Shown here: in pieces, positions 16,170 to 23,731 of the stretch
Numbering within the stretch: position 1 is the stretch's first letter
How the letters are laid out: each line of letters starts with the position of its first letter
Assembly (NCBI RefSeq): GCF_004348345.1
Contig: NZ_SMJZ01000063.1
Coordinates: forward strand, 1-41,673
Direction: 5' to 3'
Length of the DNA: 41,673 bases
From: Nonomuraea longispora
GTDB lineage: Bacteria > Actinomycetota > Actinomycetes > Streptosporangiales > Streptosporangiaceae
Made by a program: the position numbers and the translations under genes
Notes under the pieces: model-generated
What the model was told of the DNA's origin: nothing
Seen by the model: the letters and a program-made list of their open reading frames with translations, nothing else
The model's database searches: none

Positions 16170-16538
16170 CTACGCTTCTTCGTTGGGCCTGCCGGGCTCG
16201 TCGTTGGCGGGTTTCCGGGTGATACGCCTGCCGCGGGCGAGCTCGGTCTCCAGTGCGTCGAGTCGCTGGTCCCAGAACCTGCGGAACCGGTCCACCCACG
16301 CGTCAATCTCGCTCAACGGCCCGGCCTCCACGGCGTAGAACCGACGAGCCCCCTCAGCCCGGACCGACGCGAACCCGTTCTCACGCAGCACGCGCAGGTG
16401 CTGGGAGACAGCCGGCTGGGAGATGCCGAACTCCGCCCGGATGATCTCAGTGATTGCGCCGGAGGTCTGCTCACCGTCGGCGAGCAGCTCCAGAATGCGT
16501 CGGCGCACGGGGTCACCGAGTATGTCGAAGGCGTGCAC
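16170..16538 (-). CDS. ArsR-family transcriptional regulator
   Basis: Winged-helix repressor of 122 residues, the normal ArsR length. Residues 1-90 contain DILGDPVRRRILELLADGEQ, then the recognition helix region GISQPAVSQHLRVLRENGF and the wing SVRAEGARRFYAVEAGPL. The Cys-rich metal motif of true arsenic sensors is absent, so it is of the group paired with SRPBCC proteins (SdpR-like). Start GTG 16538 follows an AT-rich promoter with a TTATATAA palindrome. First gene of a two-gene operon with the SRPBCC protein; likely represses its own promoter. Confidence 0.9.
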   Translation of the reverse strand: MHAFDILGDPVRRRILELLADGEQTSGAITEIIRAEFGISQPAVSQHLRVLRENGFASVRAEGARRFYAVEAGPLSEIDAWVDRFRRFWDQRLDALETELARGRRITRKPANDEPGRPNEEA

Positions 16539-16554
16539 GACAGCGACTATACCG

Positions 16555-16580
16555 GCTTTTGCTTATATAATAAATCGCTG
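16555..16580 (-). promoter_or_regulatory. AT-rich promoter and possible ArsR operator
   Basis: An AT-rich island upstream of the ArsR gene contains the perfect 8-base palindrome TTATATAA (16563-16570) inside TTGCTTATATAATAAATCG. It lies about 25-35 bases before the GTG start, where a promoter is expected. Operator function is inferred only from position and symmetry. Confidence 0.35.
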
Positions 16581-17085
16581 ATTCTTAGCGTCGCGCTGGT
16601 CTGCCGGCACAGCTTCGACCGCACCGCGCAGGCCCGGTTCCTGGACGAGAACGGCGGACTGCTGTGAGCCGCGGCAAACCTCACGCCAGGCACCCCGCAG
16701 GGCTTCACGACACGACGCGATGATCTGGCTGCGCTGCAACCACGGCCGCGAGGTCAGCTACGCCGACGTCGCCACCGGCATCGAGATCCCTGACGGTCAC
16801 CGGCTGCGGGGGCCGTCAGCGTCGTCCGCGTCGTCCGCGTGGTCGCGGCCAACCGGGGCGACCGCCTGGAGCGGTTCATGCCCTCAGCCGACCCTGCCCG
16901 GTGCGGCCCTGACCAGCGCCGGTCTTTGTCACCCGTTACATGCGCTCAGGGCACGGCGATGAGTTCAGCGCCCGCGACGCCATGTCCGCCGCCCGCGCGC
17001 CGATGACGTCGGTCAAGGACATGCACCGCGCCACCACCTTCGAGGCCGCCAACCCCACTCCATCGCCCCCAAGGAGTTCACCACC
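16581..17085 (+). other. Degenerate coding-like stretch, plasmid-type character
   Basis: Plus-strand fragments look coding in short runs but not as one gene. These are the tail FDRTAQARFLDENGGLL ending at 16667, an ORF start at 16720 (MIWLRCNHGREVSYADVATG), and DEFSARDAMSAARAPMTSVK followed by MHRATTFEAANP (about 16962-17055), which would join by a frameshift to the small ORF at 17086. I recognise no family. It is probably debris of an integrated element. Confidence 0.3.
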
Positions 17086-17232
17086 ATGGCCCAAGCCGCC
17101 GCCGAGTGCATTACCAAGGTCGCCGGCATCGAGGTGGCCGGCCCGCAGGCGGTCCGGCGCGAGAACACCAGCCTGCCCACCCAGATGATCACCGACCTCG
17201 AAGCCCGGCTCACCGAGCCGTCAGCAGGCTGA
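17086..17232 (+). CDS. Small hypothetical protein, possibly the 3' end of a broken gene
   Basis: ATG 17086 has AAGGAG nine bases upstream and encodes 48 residues (MAQAAAECITKVAGIEVAGP at the start, TQMITDLEARLTEPSAG at the end). The same frame is open upstream with a protein-like sequence (HSIAPKEFTT) that appears to join, after a frame change near 17055, the fragment ending FEAANP. It is therefore either a real small gene or the last part of a frameshifted one. No family recognised. Confidence 0.35.
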   Translation: MAQAAAECITKVAGIEVAGPQAVRRENTSLPTQMITDLEARLTEPSAG

Positions 17233-17305
17233 CCAAGGACGCCTCCATGCCCTGTCACCATCCCCGAACGCGCCACACGCCCAACGGCCAGCCAGGAGCC
17301 CCGTC

Positions 17306-17563
17306 ATGACCCCGCTCGAACGCACCCTCGCCCAATCCCTTACCGAGGTCGTCATCAGGCTGGACCTCAGCGACGACGACGCCATCACGCCTGCGGCCAC
17401 GATGCAGGTGATCGAGCCGGTGGCCGTCCTCCTGCAGGACCTGTCCGAGCAGGACCGGCAAGCTCTCGCTGACCTGATCAACCAGTTCTCGCAGCAGGAA
17501 ACCGACCCTGAGTGGCATCTGACGGCCTGGGAGGCGCCCGAAACCCTGGGCCTCCTGGCCTGA
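17306..17563 (+). CDS. Small acidic conserved-looking protein of unknown function
   Basis: An 85-residue acidic soluble protein. ATG 17306 has AGGAG seven bases upstream. The sequence shows good amphipathic helix patterns (LAQSLTEVVIRLDLSDDDA, IEPVAVLLQDLSEQDRQALA and DLINQFSQQE) and ends in a Trp-rich tail (EWHLTAWEAPETLGLLA). No Cys, no signal peptide, no membrane segment. The gene is followed at once by a hairpin terminator overlapping its last codons. I do not recognise the family. Its position after plasmid-like debris suggests a mobile-element origin. Confidence 0.6.
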   Translation: MTPLERTLAQSLTEVVIRLDLSDDDAITPAATMQVIEPVAVLLQDLSEQDRQALADLINQFSQQETDPEWHLTAWEAPETLGLLA

Positions 17564-17584
17564 GGGCATCCCAACCCTTCAGGC
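17558..17584. terminator. Hairpin terminator between convergent genes
   Basis: GCCTGAGGG (17558-17566) pairs with CCCTTCAGGC (17575-17584), a nine-pair stem with one bulged base and an eight-base loop. It starts at the stop codon of the 85-residue protein and lies 40 bases from the end of the convergent SDR gene. Confidence 0.45.
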
Positions 17585-17625
17585 TCCTCCGGCAGGTCAC
17601 GGCTCACAGTCTTCCACCAGTACTG

Positions 17626-18441
17626 TCATTTGACCCAGCGCCGGAACCCGCCCTCGGAGTTGATCACCTGTCCGGTGATCCACGCCGCCTCGTCCGAGGC
17701 GAGCCAGCGGACCAGGCGAGCCACCTCCTCCGGCCGGCCCCACCGGCCCGCGGGCAACGCGTTGGCGACCTGCCGGGTCAGTTCGGGGCTGGCCCACCCA
17801 GTGTCAACCGGACCAGGATTGACCGTGTTGACGGTGATGCCGCGATCGACGAGCGCCTCGGAGAGGCTGGCCGTCATCTGGTGGATCGCGCCCTTGCTGA
17901 TCGCATACGGCAATTCCAGAGACATCGGGGCCAGATGCTGACCGGACGTGAACAAGATCACCCGTCCGCCGGGCCGGCGATCATCATGCTGAGCAGCGAA
18001 CGCCTGAGTCAGCAGCACGCTGCCGCGAGCATTCACCGCCCAGGCCAGATCGAGCTCGGCCGCGGTCACCTGCTCCAGTGACTGCTTCGAGCTGCGGGCA
18101 TGGTTCGCGACCAGCACGTCAACGTGCCCGAACCGCTCGACAGCCTGCTCGATCACCCACGCCGGCTTCAGCGGATCGGCGAAGTCGGCCAGGACATGCG
18201 CCAATTGGTCGCCCAGCCCGCCCAGAGCCTCCAGCACGCCAGCCATCCCTGCCGGGTCACTGCCCCATACCTGATCAGCGTCATGAGGTGTCCAGGACTG
18301 CACCAGCACCCTGGCACCTGCGGCCAGCAGTTCCCGTGTCAGGGCGAACCCGATCCCGGCCTGCCGACTCACGCCGGTCACCACCGCAACACGGCCGGCC
18401 AGAGGACCTCGCTGCGCATCTGCGCTCTCATCAACGGTCAT
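17626..18441 (-). CDS. Short-chain dehydrogenase/reductase
   Basis: NAD(P)-dependent oxidoreductase of the classical SDR family, about 271 residues from the chosen start. The cofactor turn is VAVVTGVSRQAGIGFAL. NAN-type strand 4 appears as DVLVANHARSS, the catalytic Ser lies in VILFTSGQH, and the Tyr-Lys pair is in YAISKGAIHQM. The C-terminal NPGPVDTGWA and INSEGGFRRW are standard. ATG 18441 gives the usual 10-15 residue lead before the first strand; upstream in-frame starts at 18474 and 18528 exist, and no strong ribosome site decides. Substrate unknown. The Asn of strand 4 being followed by His (NHA rather than NAG/NNA) is a small deviation. Confidence 0.85.
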   Translation of the reverse strand: MTVDESADAQRGPLAGRVAVVTGVSRQAGIGFALTRELLAAGARVLVQSWTPHDADQVWGSDPAGMAGVLEALGGLGDQLAHVLADFADPLKPAWVIEQAVERFGHVDVLVANHARSSKQSLEQVTAAELDLAWAVNARGSVLLTQAFAAQHDDRRPGGRVILFTSGQHLAPMSLELPYAISKGAIHQMTASLSEALVDRGITVNTVNPGPVDTGWASPELTRQVANALPAGRWGRPEEVARLVRWLASDEAAWITGQVINSEGGFRRWVK

Positions 18442-18595
18442 CTGGAGATGATCGCCGGTCCGGGAGAACGCCATCACCCCCTTGTCGTCAGACAACCCGG
18501 ACCTCCGTCCGGCAGCACGGCCAACCACTTGCCTGACATGCCTTACAAGCCTTCATGCGGCTGACCAGCTACTTCGCTCGAGAAACTAGATAACG

Positions 18596-18730
18596 ATGGA
18601 GCCGACTGGCCACGTCCGCCTCGGCTACGCCCGCGCCTCCACCGCCCGGCAGTCCCTCGACGCCCAGCTCGACTCCCTCGCCGCGAGTCCGCGGGGACAG
18701 CGCGCTTGTCCACTCGCTGGCCCGCAGTAA
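18596..18730 (+). pseudogene. Truncated serine recombinase (resolvase)
   Basis: ATG 18596 starts a frame that reads HVRLGYARASTARQSLDAQL, the hallmark N-terminus of resolvase/invertase serine recombinases, including the catalytic Ser in YARASTA. After about 30 residues (DSLAAS) the resemblance ends and a stop follows at 18728. The Tn3-type transposase remnant at 20840 and this stub face the same way on either side of a three-gene operon, so both may come from one transposon. Confidence 0.7.
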
Positions 18731-18765
18731 CGGTAGCTCGAGCGGACCTCGGGACACCACCAAAT

Positions 18766-19512
18766 TTATCGCCCGTGCCCGGAGGTTTCGCCTGTTGTGC
18801 CGGCGATCGTCACCCGCGGGTACTCGACAGGTGCCGCAGCCTGTCCCGCCTGTGCCACCCAGGCAAGCCCTGTGCGCTTGTCGGCCAGGATCAGTTCCAC
18901 CGTCTCGGCGATCTGGTCAGGATCGGCGATCACGAGGCCCGCGTCGACGAGAGACTGGCGGAACGGCGCGATGATCGGGGTGTCCGCCAGGCCGGGGCAG
19001 AGCGCGTTCACCCGGATGCCGTCGGCGGACACCAGCATGGCGGCCGACCGCACGAGTCCGATCAGGGCGTGCTTGGCGGCGGCGTAGAAGATGTCAGGGG
19101 AGGAGGCCAGCCCGGCGAGGCTGGAAACCACGACGACGGAGCCGCCTCGCGGGCGGAGCGCGGGGACGCAGGCGTCGAGGCCATAGACGACGCCGTCCAG
19201 GTCGATGGCCATGGTTTCGCGGTAGCGCTCCGGGGTGAAGTCGTGGAGGCCACACTGGCCGGGGACGCCGGCATTGAGCACGGCCACATCCAGCCGCCCG
19301 TACACGGAGATCGTCTTTGCGACGGCGGCCTGGTTGTCCTCCGGCCTCGTCACGTCCAGAGGGATGAAGAGGCCGCCGACCTCTTCCGCGACGGCGGCCC
19401 CCGAGACGGCGTCACGGTCGGCCACGGCCACACTCATGCCGGCACGGGACAGCCTCCGTGCGATGGCCGAGCCGATCCCGCCGCCTGCGCCCGTGATGAG
19501 TGCCACGGTCAT
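18766..19512 (-). CDS. Short-chain dehydrogenase/reductase, third gene of a TetR operon
   Basis: SDR enzyme of 248 residues. Cofactor motif VALITGAGGGIGSAIARRLS, Asp-59-type loop FIPLDVT, strand 4 LDVAVLNAGVPG, catalytic Ser in VVVVSSLAGL, and Tyr-Lys in FYAAAKHALIGLV. ADRD after strand 2 suggests NAD preference. ATG 19512 overlaps the stop of the VC0807-like gene (ATGA), so it is translationally coupled. It is part of the TetR/VC0807-like/SDR operon, expected to be repressed by the TetR protein and perhaps to act on a lipid or alcohol substrate that also induces it. Confidence 0.88.
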   Translation of the reverse strand: MTVALITGAGGGIGSAIARRLSRAGMSVAVADRDAVSGAAVAEEVGGLFIPLDVTRPEDNQAAVAKTISVYGRLDVAVLNAGVPGQCGLHDFTPERYRETMAIDLDGVVYGLDACVPALRPRGGSVVVVSSLAGLASSPDIFYAAAKHALIGLVRSAAMLVSADGIRVNALCPGLADTPIIAPFRQSLVDAGLVIADPDQIAETVELILADKRTGLAWVAQAGQAAAPVEYPRVTIAGTTGETSGHGR

Positions 19513-20186
19513 GACCGCTCCTCCTCGTCGAGCCGGTGGACCTCCACGCCGCCGCGTATGGCGAGGCCATGCTTGCGCAGGTAGCGCGGCCCCCAGAAGC
19601 GCTGCAGAGCGATCAGGGCCAGCAGGGTGACCACCAGCAGGACGTCGTCGAGCACGGGGACCAGGTCGATGGGCAGGGTCAGCGCCATGAGCACCCGGAT
19701 CGCCGTGTCCACCGCGAACGCCACCCCCCAGATGGCCGTGAACACCCTGAGCGCGCGCCGGAACCCGGAGAAGTCCTCCCAGCTCGCCTTCCAGAGCGCC
19801 TGCTTCTCCCGGTCCATGAACATCCGGGCCTCGTACAGGAGAGGCTTGGGCCGCAGCAGGCTGAGCAGCAGCCACAGGGCCATCGCGGCGCTGCCCCAGG
19901 CATTTCGGACGAGGAGCACGCGGGCGCTGCCCGTCACGAACGACATGGCGATCGTCAGCGACATCGTGCCCAGCACGAACAGGGTGACGCCGCTGACCCG
20001 CCGCTCCTTGACGATGCTGTGCACGGCTCGCCCGGCGGGCAGCACGCCGCCCGCCAGCAGGGCCAGCCACTGGTTCACACCGGCGGCCCGGAGCCCGTAG
20101 AAGATCGCCAACGGGCCCGCCACCTCGAAGCCGAGCACGCTGTACATGGCCCTGCGGGTGGCCGCAGCGCCGGAGAGGGATGTCAT
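19509..20186 (-). CDS. VC0807-like integral membrane protein
   Basis: A 225-residue membrane protein with about five helices, resembling the VC0807/DUF3159-like group (VLGFEVAGPLAIFYGLRAAG at the start, then PAGRAVHSIVKERRVSGVTL). A central cytoplasmic region (FMDREKQALWKASWEDFSGF) precedes two more helices. The C-terminus is cytoplasmic and charged. Its start overlaps the TetR stop and its stop overlaps the SDR start, both by ATGA. No biochemical function is known to me for this group. The operon context suggests a response to a hydrophobic compound. Confidence 0.65.
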   Translation of the reverse strand: MTSLSGAAATRRAMYSVLGFEVAGPLAIFYGLRAAGVNQWLALLAGGVLPAGRAVHSIVKERRVSGVTLFVLGTMSLTIAMSFVTGSARVLLVRNAWGSAAMALWLLLSLLRPKPLLYEARMFMDREKQALWKASWEDFSGFRRALRVFTAIWGVAFAVDTAIRVLMALTLPIDLVPVLDDVLLVVTLLALIALQRFWGPRYLRKHGLAIRGGVEVHRLDEEERS

Positions 20187-20809
20187 CGCGGCGACTTCCC
20201 CGTGGTGGCCGCCAGGAAGGTGGAGACGATCTCGCGGGTGTACGAGTCCATGTCGATCGCGTGGCTCCCGCTCACCCGGGACGCCGCCGCCTCGATCGCG
20301 CCGCGGATCAGCACAGCCATGGACCTGGGGTCGAAGTCGCGAAATTCCCCGGTACGCTGCCCATCCCGCAGCAGCTTCGCCAGCCCTTGTACGCCGGGCT
20401 CCTGGTGTTCGGCCGTCGTAGAGCGCTCGCCTGAGGGGTTGCGAAGGTGTGAGCCGAGCTCCGTGAGCGCCGCGATCTCCGTGGGGTGGTCCCTCAGGAA
20501 CTCCAGATTCGCCTCCAGGTACGCCTTGAGCCGCCCCGGCGCCGTTTCCTCCGCCTCCATCCTGCCCAGGATGAACGCGGCGCCCGACTGGTAGACGTCC
20601 TGCACGATGGCCTTGATCAGGTCGTCCTTACCGGCGAAGTGATAGGAGATCAGCCGCGGGCTGCTGAGCCCGGCCCGCTCGGTGATGCGGGCGAACGACG
20701 CTCTGTCGTAGCCCAGGTCGGCAATGGTGTCGATGGCCGCCTTGATGATCTGTGCGCGGCGGGTGACGTTGATGGCGGAGTCGCGTGACGCCTTCCGTTT
20801 TATCTGCAT
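20183..20809 (-). CDS. TetR-family regulator
   Basis: Repressor of 208 residues. The N-terminal HTH is clear: RRAQIIKAAIDTIADLGYDR, then FARITERAGLSSPRLISYHF and AGKDDLIKAIV. The C-terminal ligand domain is in the TetR_C size range. ATG 20809 was chosen because it lies within the palindrome discussed at 20798-20834 and the preceding frame has no family resemblance. It is the first gene of a three-gene coupled operon. Overlap of operator and start codon implies tight autoregulation. The N-terminal tail MQIKRKASRDSAINVT is basic, as in many DNA-contacting TetR arms. Confidence 0.9.
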   Translation of the reverse strand: MQIKRKASRDSAINVTRRAQIIKAAIDTIADLGYDRASFARITERAGLSSPRLISYHFAGKDDLIKAIVQDVYQSGAAFILGRMEAEETAPGRLKAYLEANLEFLRDHPTEIAALTELGSHLRNPSGERSTTAEHQEPGVQGLAKLLRDGQRTGEFRDFDPRSMAVLIRGAIEAAASRVSGSHAIDMDSYTREIVSTFLAATTGKSPR

Positions 20810-20834
20810 AGATAAAATGGTATGCGCAGATAAA
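20798..20834. promoter_or_regulatory. TetR operator candidate over the start codon
   Basis: TTTTATCT-GCAT-AGATAAAA (20798-20817) is an inverted repeat with eight-base perfect arms, covering the ATG of the TetR gene. A further half site GCAGATAAA (20826-20834) pairs perfectly with TTTATCTGC (20799-20807), giving a second, wider symmetry. Two overlapping dyads suggest two repressor dimers. Confidence 0.6.
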
Positions 20835-20839
20835 TACCG

Positions 20840-21205
20840 ATGTCCAATTCCTTGCCGTCGTGGGGGCCTGGCGGCTGGCCGAAGGGGGTCCCGGTAGCCG
20901 CGCGCTGGAATGAGGACCTGGTGGCTGAGTGCTGGCGGGACTTGCTGCGGATGGCCGGGTCGCCGAAGTACGGTCAGGCGACCGCCTCGCTGATTGCCCA
21001 GCAGGGCACGATCGCCCGCCCGCATCTGGAGCGGCAGACCGAGCAGGCGTGGTGCCTGACCCTGCCGGCCAACTCGGTGGTCGCGTGGACGACCGAATAT
21101 TATTCGAGAGCGGTGCTGGAGCTACGTTCGCAGGGCCGGGAGGTGAGCAACGAGATCTTGTCGCACATCTCGTTATTCGGGTGCAGGTCACGATGTCCCG
21201 TGTAG
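20840..21205 (+). pseudogene. Tn3-family transposase, deleted C-terminal remnant
   Basis: The frame keeps pieces of the C-terminal end of a Tn3-type transposase: RWNEDLVAECWRDLLRMAGS then PKYGQATASLIAQ (the region just before the last catalytic Glu), then after a missing segment EQAWCLTLPANSVVAWTTEY and YSRAVLELRSQGREVSNEIL, then SHISLFG. The usual tail (HISPxxxENxxFxG) is cut. The apparent ATG 20840 is fortuitous. It marks the outer border of the TetR operon and faces the same way as the resolvase stub at 18596. No terminal repeat was found by eye. Confidence 0.7.
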
Positions 21206-21221
21206 GGGCGAAGACGACGAC

Positions 21222-22220
21222 CTACCAGACGAGTCCATCTAGATGGTTATGGCCGGAAAGCAGGCGAGCGATGCGGTCCTGCGCCGCTTCGCGTATGTCA
21301 GGCTGCGGGTGGTGTGCGTATAGCGCGAGCTCCACGTACATGTCATAGAAGAGCAACCGCTCGCGCAGATGCTCGCGTTCGAACAGCTCCGGATACGCGC
21401 CGTGCAGCCATCCGGGGACTCCTGTGAGTGTGGTCTCGTCGAGCCCTCGTTCGTCGGGGGTGGGTGGATACTCTCGCGCCTTCGCGCACCAGCGCAGGAT
21501 GGTATCGAGTTCGACATCCGCCGGCTGAGCCACTGCCTCCGCGAAGTCGATGAGACCGGTGACGCGTCCTTGGTCGACCATCACGTTGGATCCATGCAAA
21601 TCACCATGGACGAGGACGGGTTCGTCGGCGGCGAACAACGCCAACCGCTCCTGGATCCAATCGGCGACGTCCGCGAGCAGGCGCGAGTCATGACCGGGCA
21701 GTCGCCGGGCAGCCTCGACCTGCCGGAGCGCCGCACTCACTACGGGTGGGTGAAACGCAGGCCACGGCTTGCCGGCGAGCGCGTCGGCCAGCCAGGGCGG
21801 CAGCAGGTCGGCCGTGACAGGAACACGGTGAAGTGCGCGCAGCGCAAAGCCGAGGCTTTCGATCATTGCTTGGCGCGTGTGCGAGTCCGCCGCCGGCCAT
21901 ACCTCGTACATGGTTCGGCCGGGCACGCGTTCGGAGACACACCACGGCCCGTCCGGGCCGTCGCCGTGGGCGAGGATCTGGGCGTGTGGGACCTCGCTGC
22001 CGGCGAGCAGCTTGGCGACTGTGGCCTCGTGGCGAAACGAGTCGCGGAACTGTCCGTTGCTCAGTCGTACGACGTATTCGTCGCCGACCCACACGCGGCT
22101 AACCCAGCCGGCCTTTGGAAGAAAGCGCCCGTTTGCTGGCAGACCAGCGGCCGCCAACGTCCTCAGCAGCGCCGGATCGGTAGCCGGCGCGTCGACGAAC
22201 GGTGTTGACTGGTCGCACAC
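21222..22220 (-). CDS. Aminoglycoside-phosphotransferase-like kinase
   Basis: Soluble protein of 332 residues with the APH/choline-kinase fold. The nucleotide and catalytic motifs are complete: LVHGDLHGSNVMVDQG (catalytic Asp and Mg-binding Asn, about 205-220) and GLIDFAEA (Mg-binding Asp). The N-lobe shows VVRLSNGQFRDSFRHEATVA with the conserved Arg or Lys contact replaced by Arg. The start is GTG 22220. The family covers antibiotic-inactivating kinases and many metabolic small-molecule kinases, so resistance should not be assumed. It stands alone between the Tn3 remnant and an Eis-like gene, itself an aminoglycoside-modifying type of enzyme. Confidence 0.85.
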   Translation of the reverse strand: MCDQSTPFVDAPATDPALLRTLAAAGLPANGRFLPKAGWVSRVWVGDEYVVRLSNGQFRDSFRHEATVAKLLAGSEVPHAQILAHGDGPDGPWCVSERVPGRTMYEVWPAADSHTRQAMIESLGFALRALHRVPVTADLLPPWLADALAGKPWPAFHPPVVSAALRQVEAARRLPGHDSRLLADVADWIQERLALFAADEPVLVHGDLHGSNVMVDQGRVTGLIDFAEAVAQPADVELDTILRWCAKAREYPPTPDERGLDETTLTGVPGWLHGAYPELFEREHLRERLLFYDMYVELALYAHHPQPDIREAAQDRIARLLSGHNHLDGLVW

Positions 22221-22425
22221 GTACCAAGCTTCGCACGGCGTTGTAGACCTGGCTGTCGGAGCGGGCGATCACAGTCCTGGTGGCGCCCTCGGCCGCCGCG
22301 TGGGGCGAGGGCGGTGGCTTCCGGCCGGACATCGTGCTGGTTTCGTGTCAGGACGGCGCACGGTGTGATGCGGACCGATCCGGTGCCTTGCCGGGGTCGT
22401 GTCCAGCCGCGGAACGTGACGGTCA

Positions 22426-23661
22426 TCAGAAGGCGGGGAAGGCCGAGCCCGAGGGGTGGAAGGGCTCGCGCTCGCCGCGAAAGGCGAGCGAGGCGGCCGT
22501 GACCGCGCCGAGGCGCAGTTCCTCGACCCGGCCAACGGCTGCCAGGGACGACAGGGTGGTGCCGCCCAGGTAGGCCGCGCCCAGTTCGGCGGAGGTCAGC
22601 CGCAGGTCGGGCCGGGCCGGCGTACGTTCGCAGGTGACGGACTCCTCGTCGGCACGCAGGTGGTAGCGGCCCGCGTTCCACGGGCAGAACGTGTCCTGGA
22701 CCTCGAGGACCAGGTCCAGCGAGGTCGAGTACCGGCGTGCCGCCAGCGCCCGCTCCACGTCCACCAGGCGGACCCAGAGGTTGTCGACCACGGTGGTGCG
22801 AGCCGCGCGCGGGTCGGCCAGCAGGTGCTTCAGCGGTTCGTCGACGGCGCCGTCGTAGGTGAGACCGGCGTGAGCGTCGAGATCGATGAGGTAGCGCCAC
22901 AGGGCGGCGTACGACTGCCTGGTGGTGGCCGCGACCTCGATGACCTGCACCAGCTCCTGCTTGGAGCGGTAGAGGGCGTAGCCGGTGATCTCGCCGCCGG
23001 GCTCGGTGTGGAAGGCGAAGCGCAGTGCCGTCCCGCCCTCACGCGCACGTTCGCCGTCGGCCAGACGGGCCGCCCAGAACGTCTCCGTACGGTCGACCCA
23101 GCCGACCCCATCACGGCGGGCGGTGTCGTAGACCTTCTCCAGCAGCGGCCGGGCCTCCTGGCGGCCGAGCAGGTGAATCGTTCCGTCGCCGAGGTCGGTG
23201 CCCGGCCGCAGAGCCATGAACCTTTTGTCCCCCCGGATCTGGGCCACGTGGCTGGCGACGCCGTACCCGAAGCGGCCGTAGATCGTCGCCTCGGCGGCGT
23301 TGAGCGCGGCGATCGGTTCGCCGCCCGATTCGTACAGGTCGGTGAGCTGCTTGCGCATCATCGCGGTGAGGATCCCGCGACGCCGGTGCGTGGGCAGGAC
23401 CGCGACGAGCGTGATTCCGGCCACGGGAACGGACACGGGCGCCGCCGAGCCTGGGACCGTCATGACGCGGCCGTAGATCGCCGCGCCGCCGACGATCGCC
23501 TCGCCGTCGTAGGCGGCGATCGTGCGTCCGGGGTCGATGGAGGAGGCGGCGTTCCTGAGGCCGCCCTCGTACCAGTCCTGGCCGTAGGTCGTGGTGACCA
23601 TGCGAGCCCACGCGTCGAGCTCATGGGCGCCGATGGTCCGCAGTGGGTGGGTGACTGTCAT
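22426..23661 (-). CDS. Eis-type GNAT N-acetyltransferase
   Basis: Acetyltransferase of 411 residues with the Eis three-part build: N-terminal GNAT domain, second degenerate GNAT domain and a C-terminal SCP2-like domain. The acetyl-CoA motif is VAVLPTHRRRGILTAMMRKQ. The catalytic Tyr lies in EATIYGRFGYGVA, and the chain ends in a Phe (GSAFPAF), the carboxylate that serves as base in mycobacterial Eis. Known Eis enzymes acetylate several amines of aminoglycosides and other polyamines. Start ATG 23661 is divergent from the LuxR regulator with a 70-base gap, so the regulator may control it. Length and ends are complete. Confidence 0.88.
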   Translation of the reverse strand: MTVTHPLRTIGAHELDAWARMVTTTYGQDWYEGGLRNAASSIDPGRTIAAYDGEAIVGGAAIYGRVMTVPGSAAPVSVPVAGITLVAVLPTHRRRGILTAMMRKQLTDLYESGGEPIAALNAAEATIYGRFGYGVASHVAQIRGDKRFMALRPGTDLGDGTIHLLGRQEARPLLEKVYDTARRDGVGWVDRTETFWAARLADGERAREGGTALRFAFHTEPGGEITGYALYRSKQELVQVIEVAATTRQSYAALWRYLIDLDAHAGLTYDGAVDEPLKHLLADPRAARTTVVDNLWVRLVDVERALAARRYSTSLDLVLEVQDTFCPWNAGRYHLRADEESVTCERTPARPDLRLTSAELGAAYLGGTTLSSLAAVGRVEELRLGAVTAASLAFRGEREPFHPSGSAFPAF

Positions 23662-23731
23662 GCTTCGAGCGTGGCCGGGTGAACAGGCGCCGCACATCAG
23701 GTGATCTGTGTATTTATATGCTGGCGCGGTG
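23662..23731. promoter_or_regulatory. Divergent promoter region, eis-like gene and LuxR gene
   Basis: The 70-base space between the two starts is the only place for both promoters. Toward the LuxR gene, TATTTATAT (23711-23719) is a plausible -10 about 10-15 bases before the GTG-ATG start, which suggests a leaderless or nearly leaderless message. No clear inverted repeat was seen. Confidence 0.35.
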
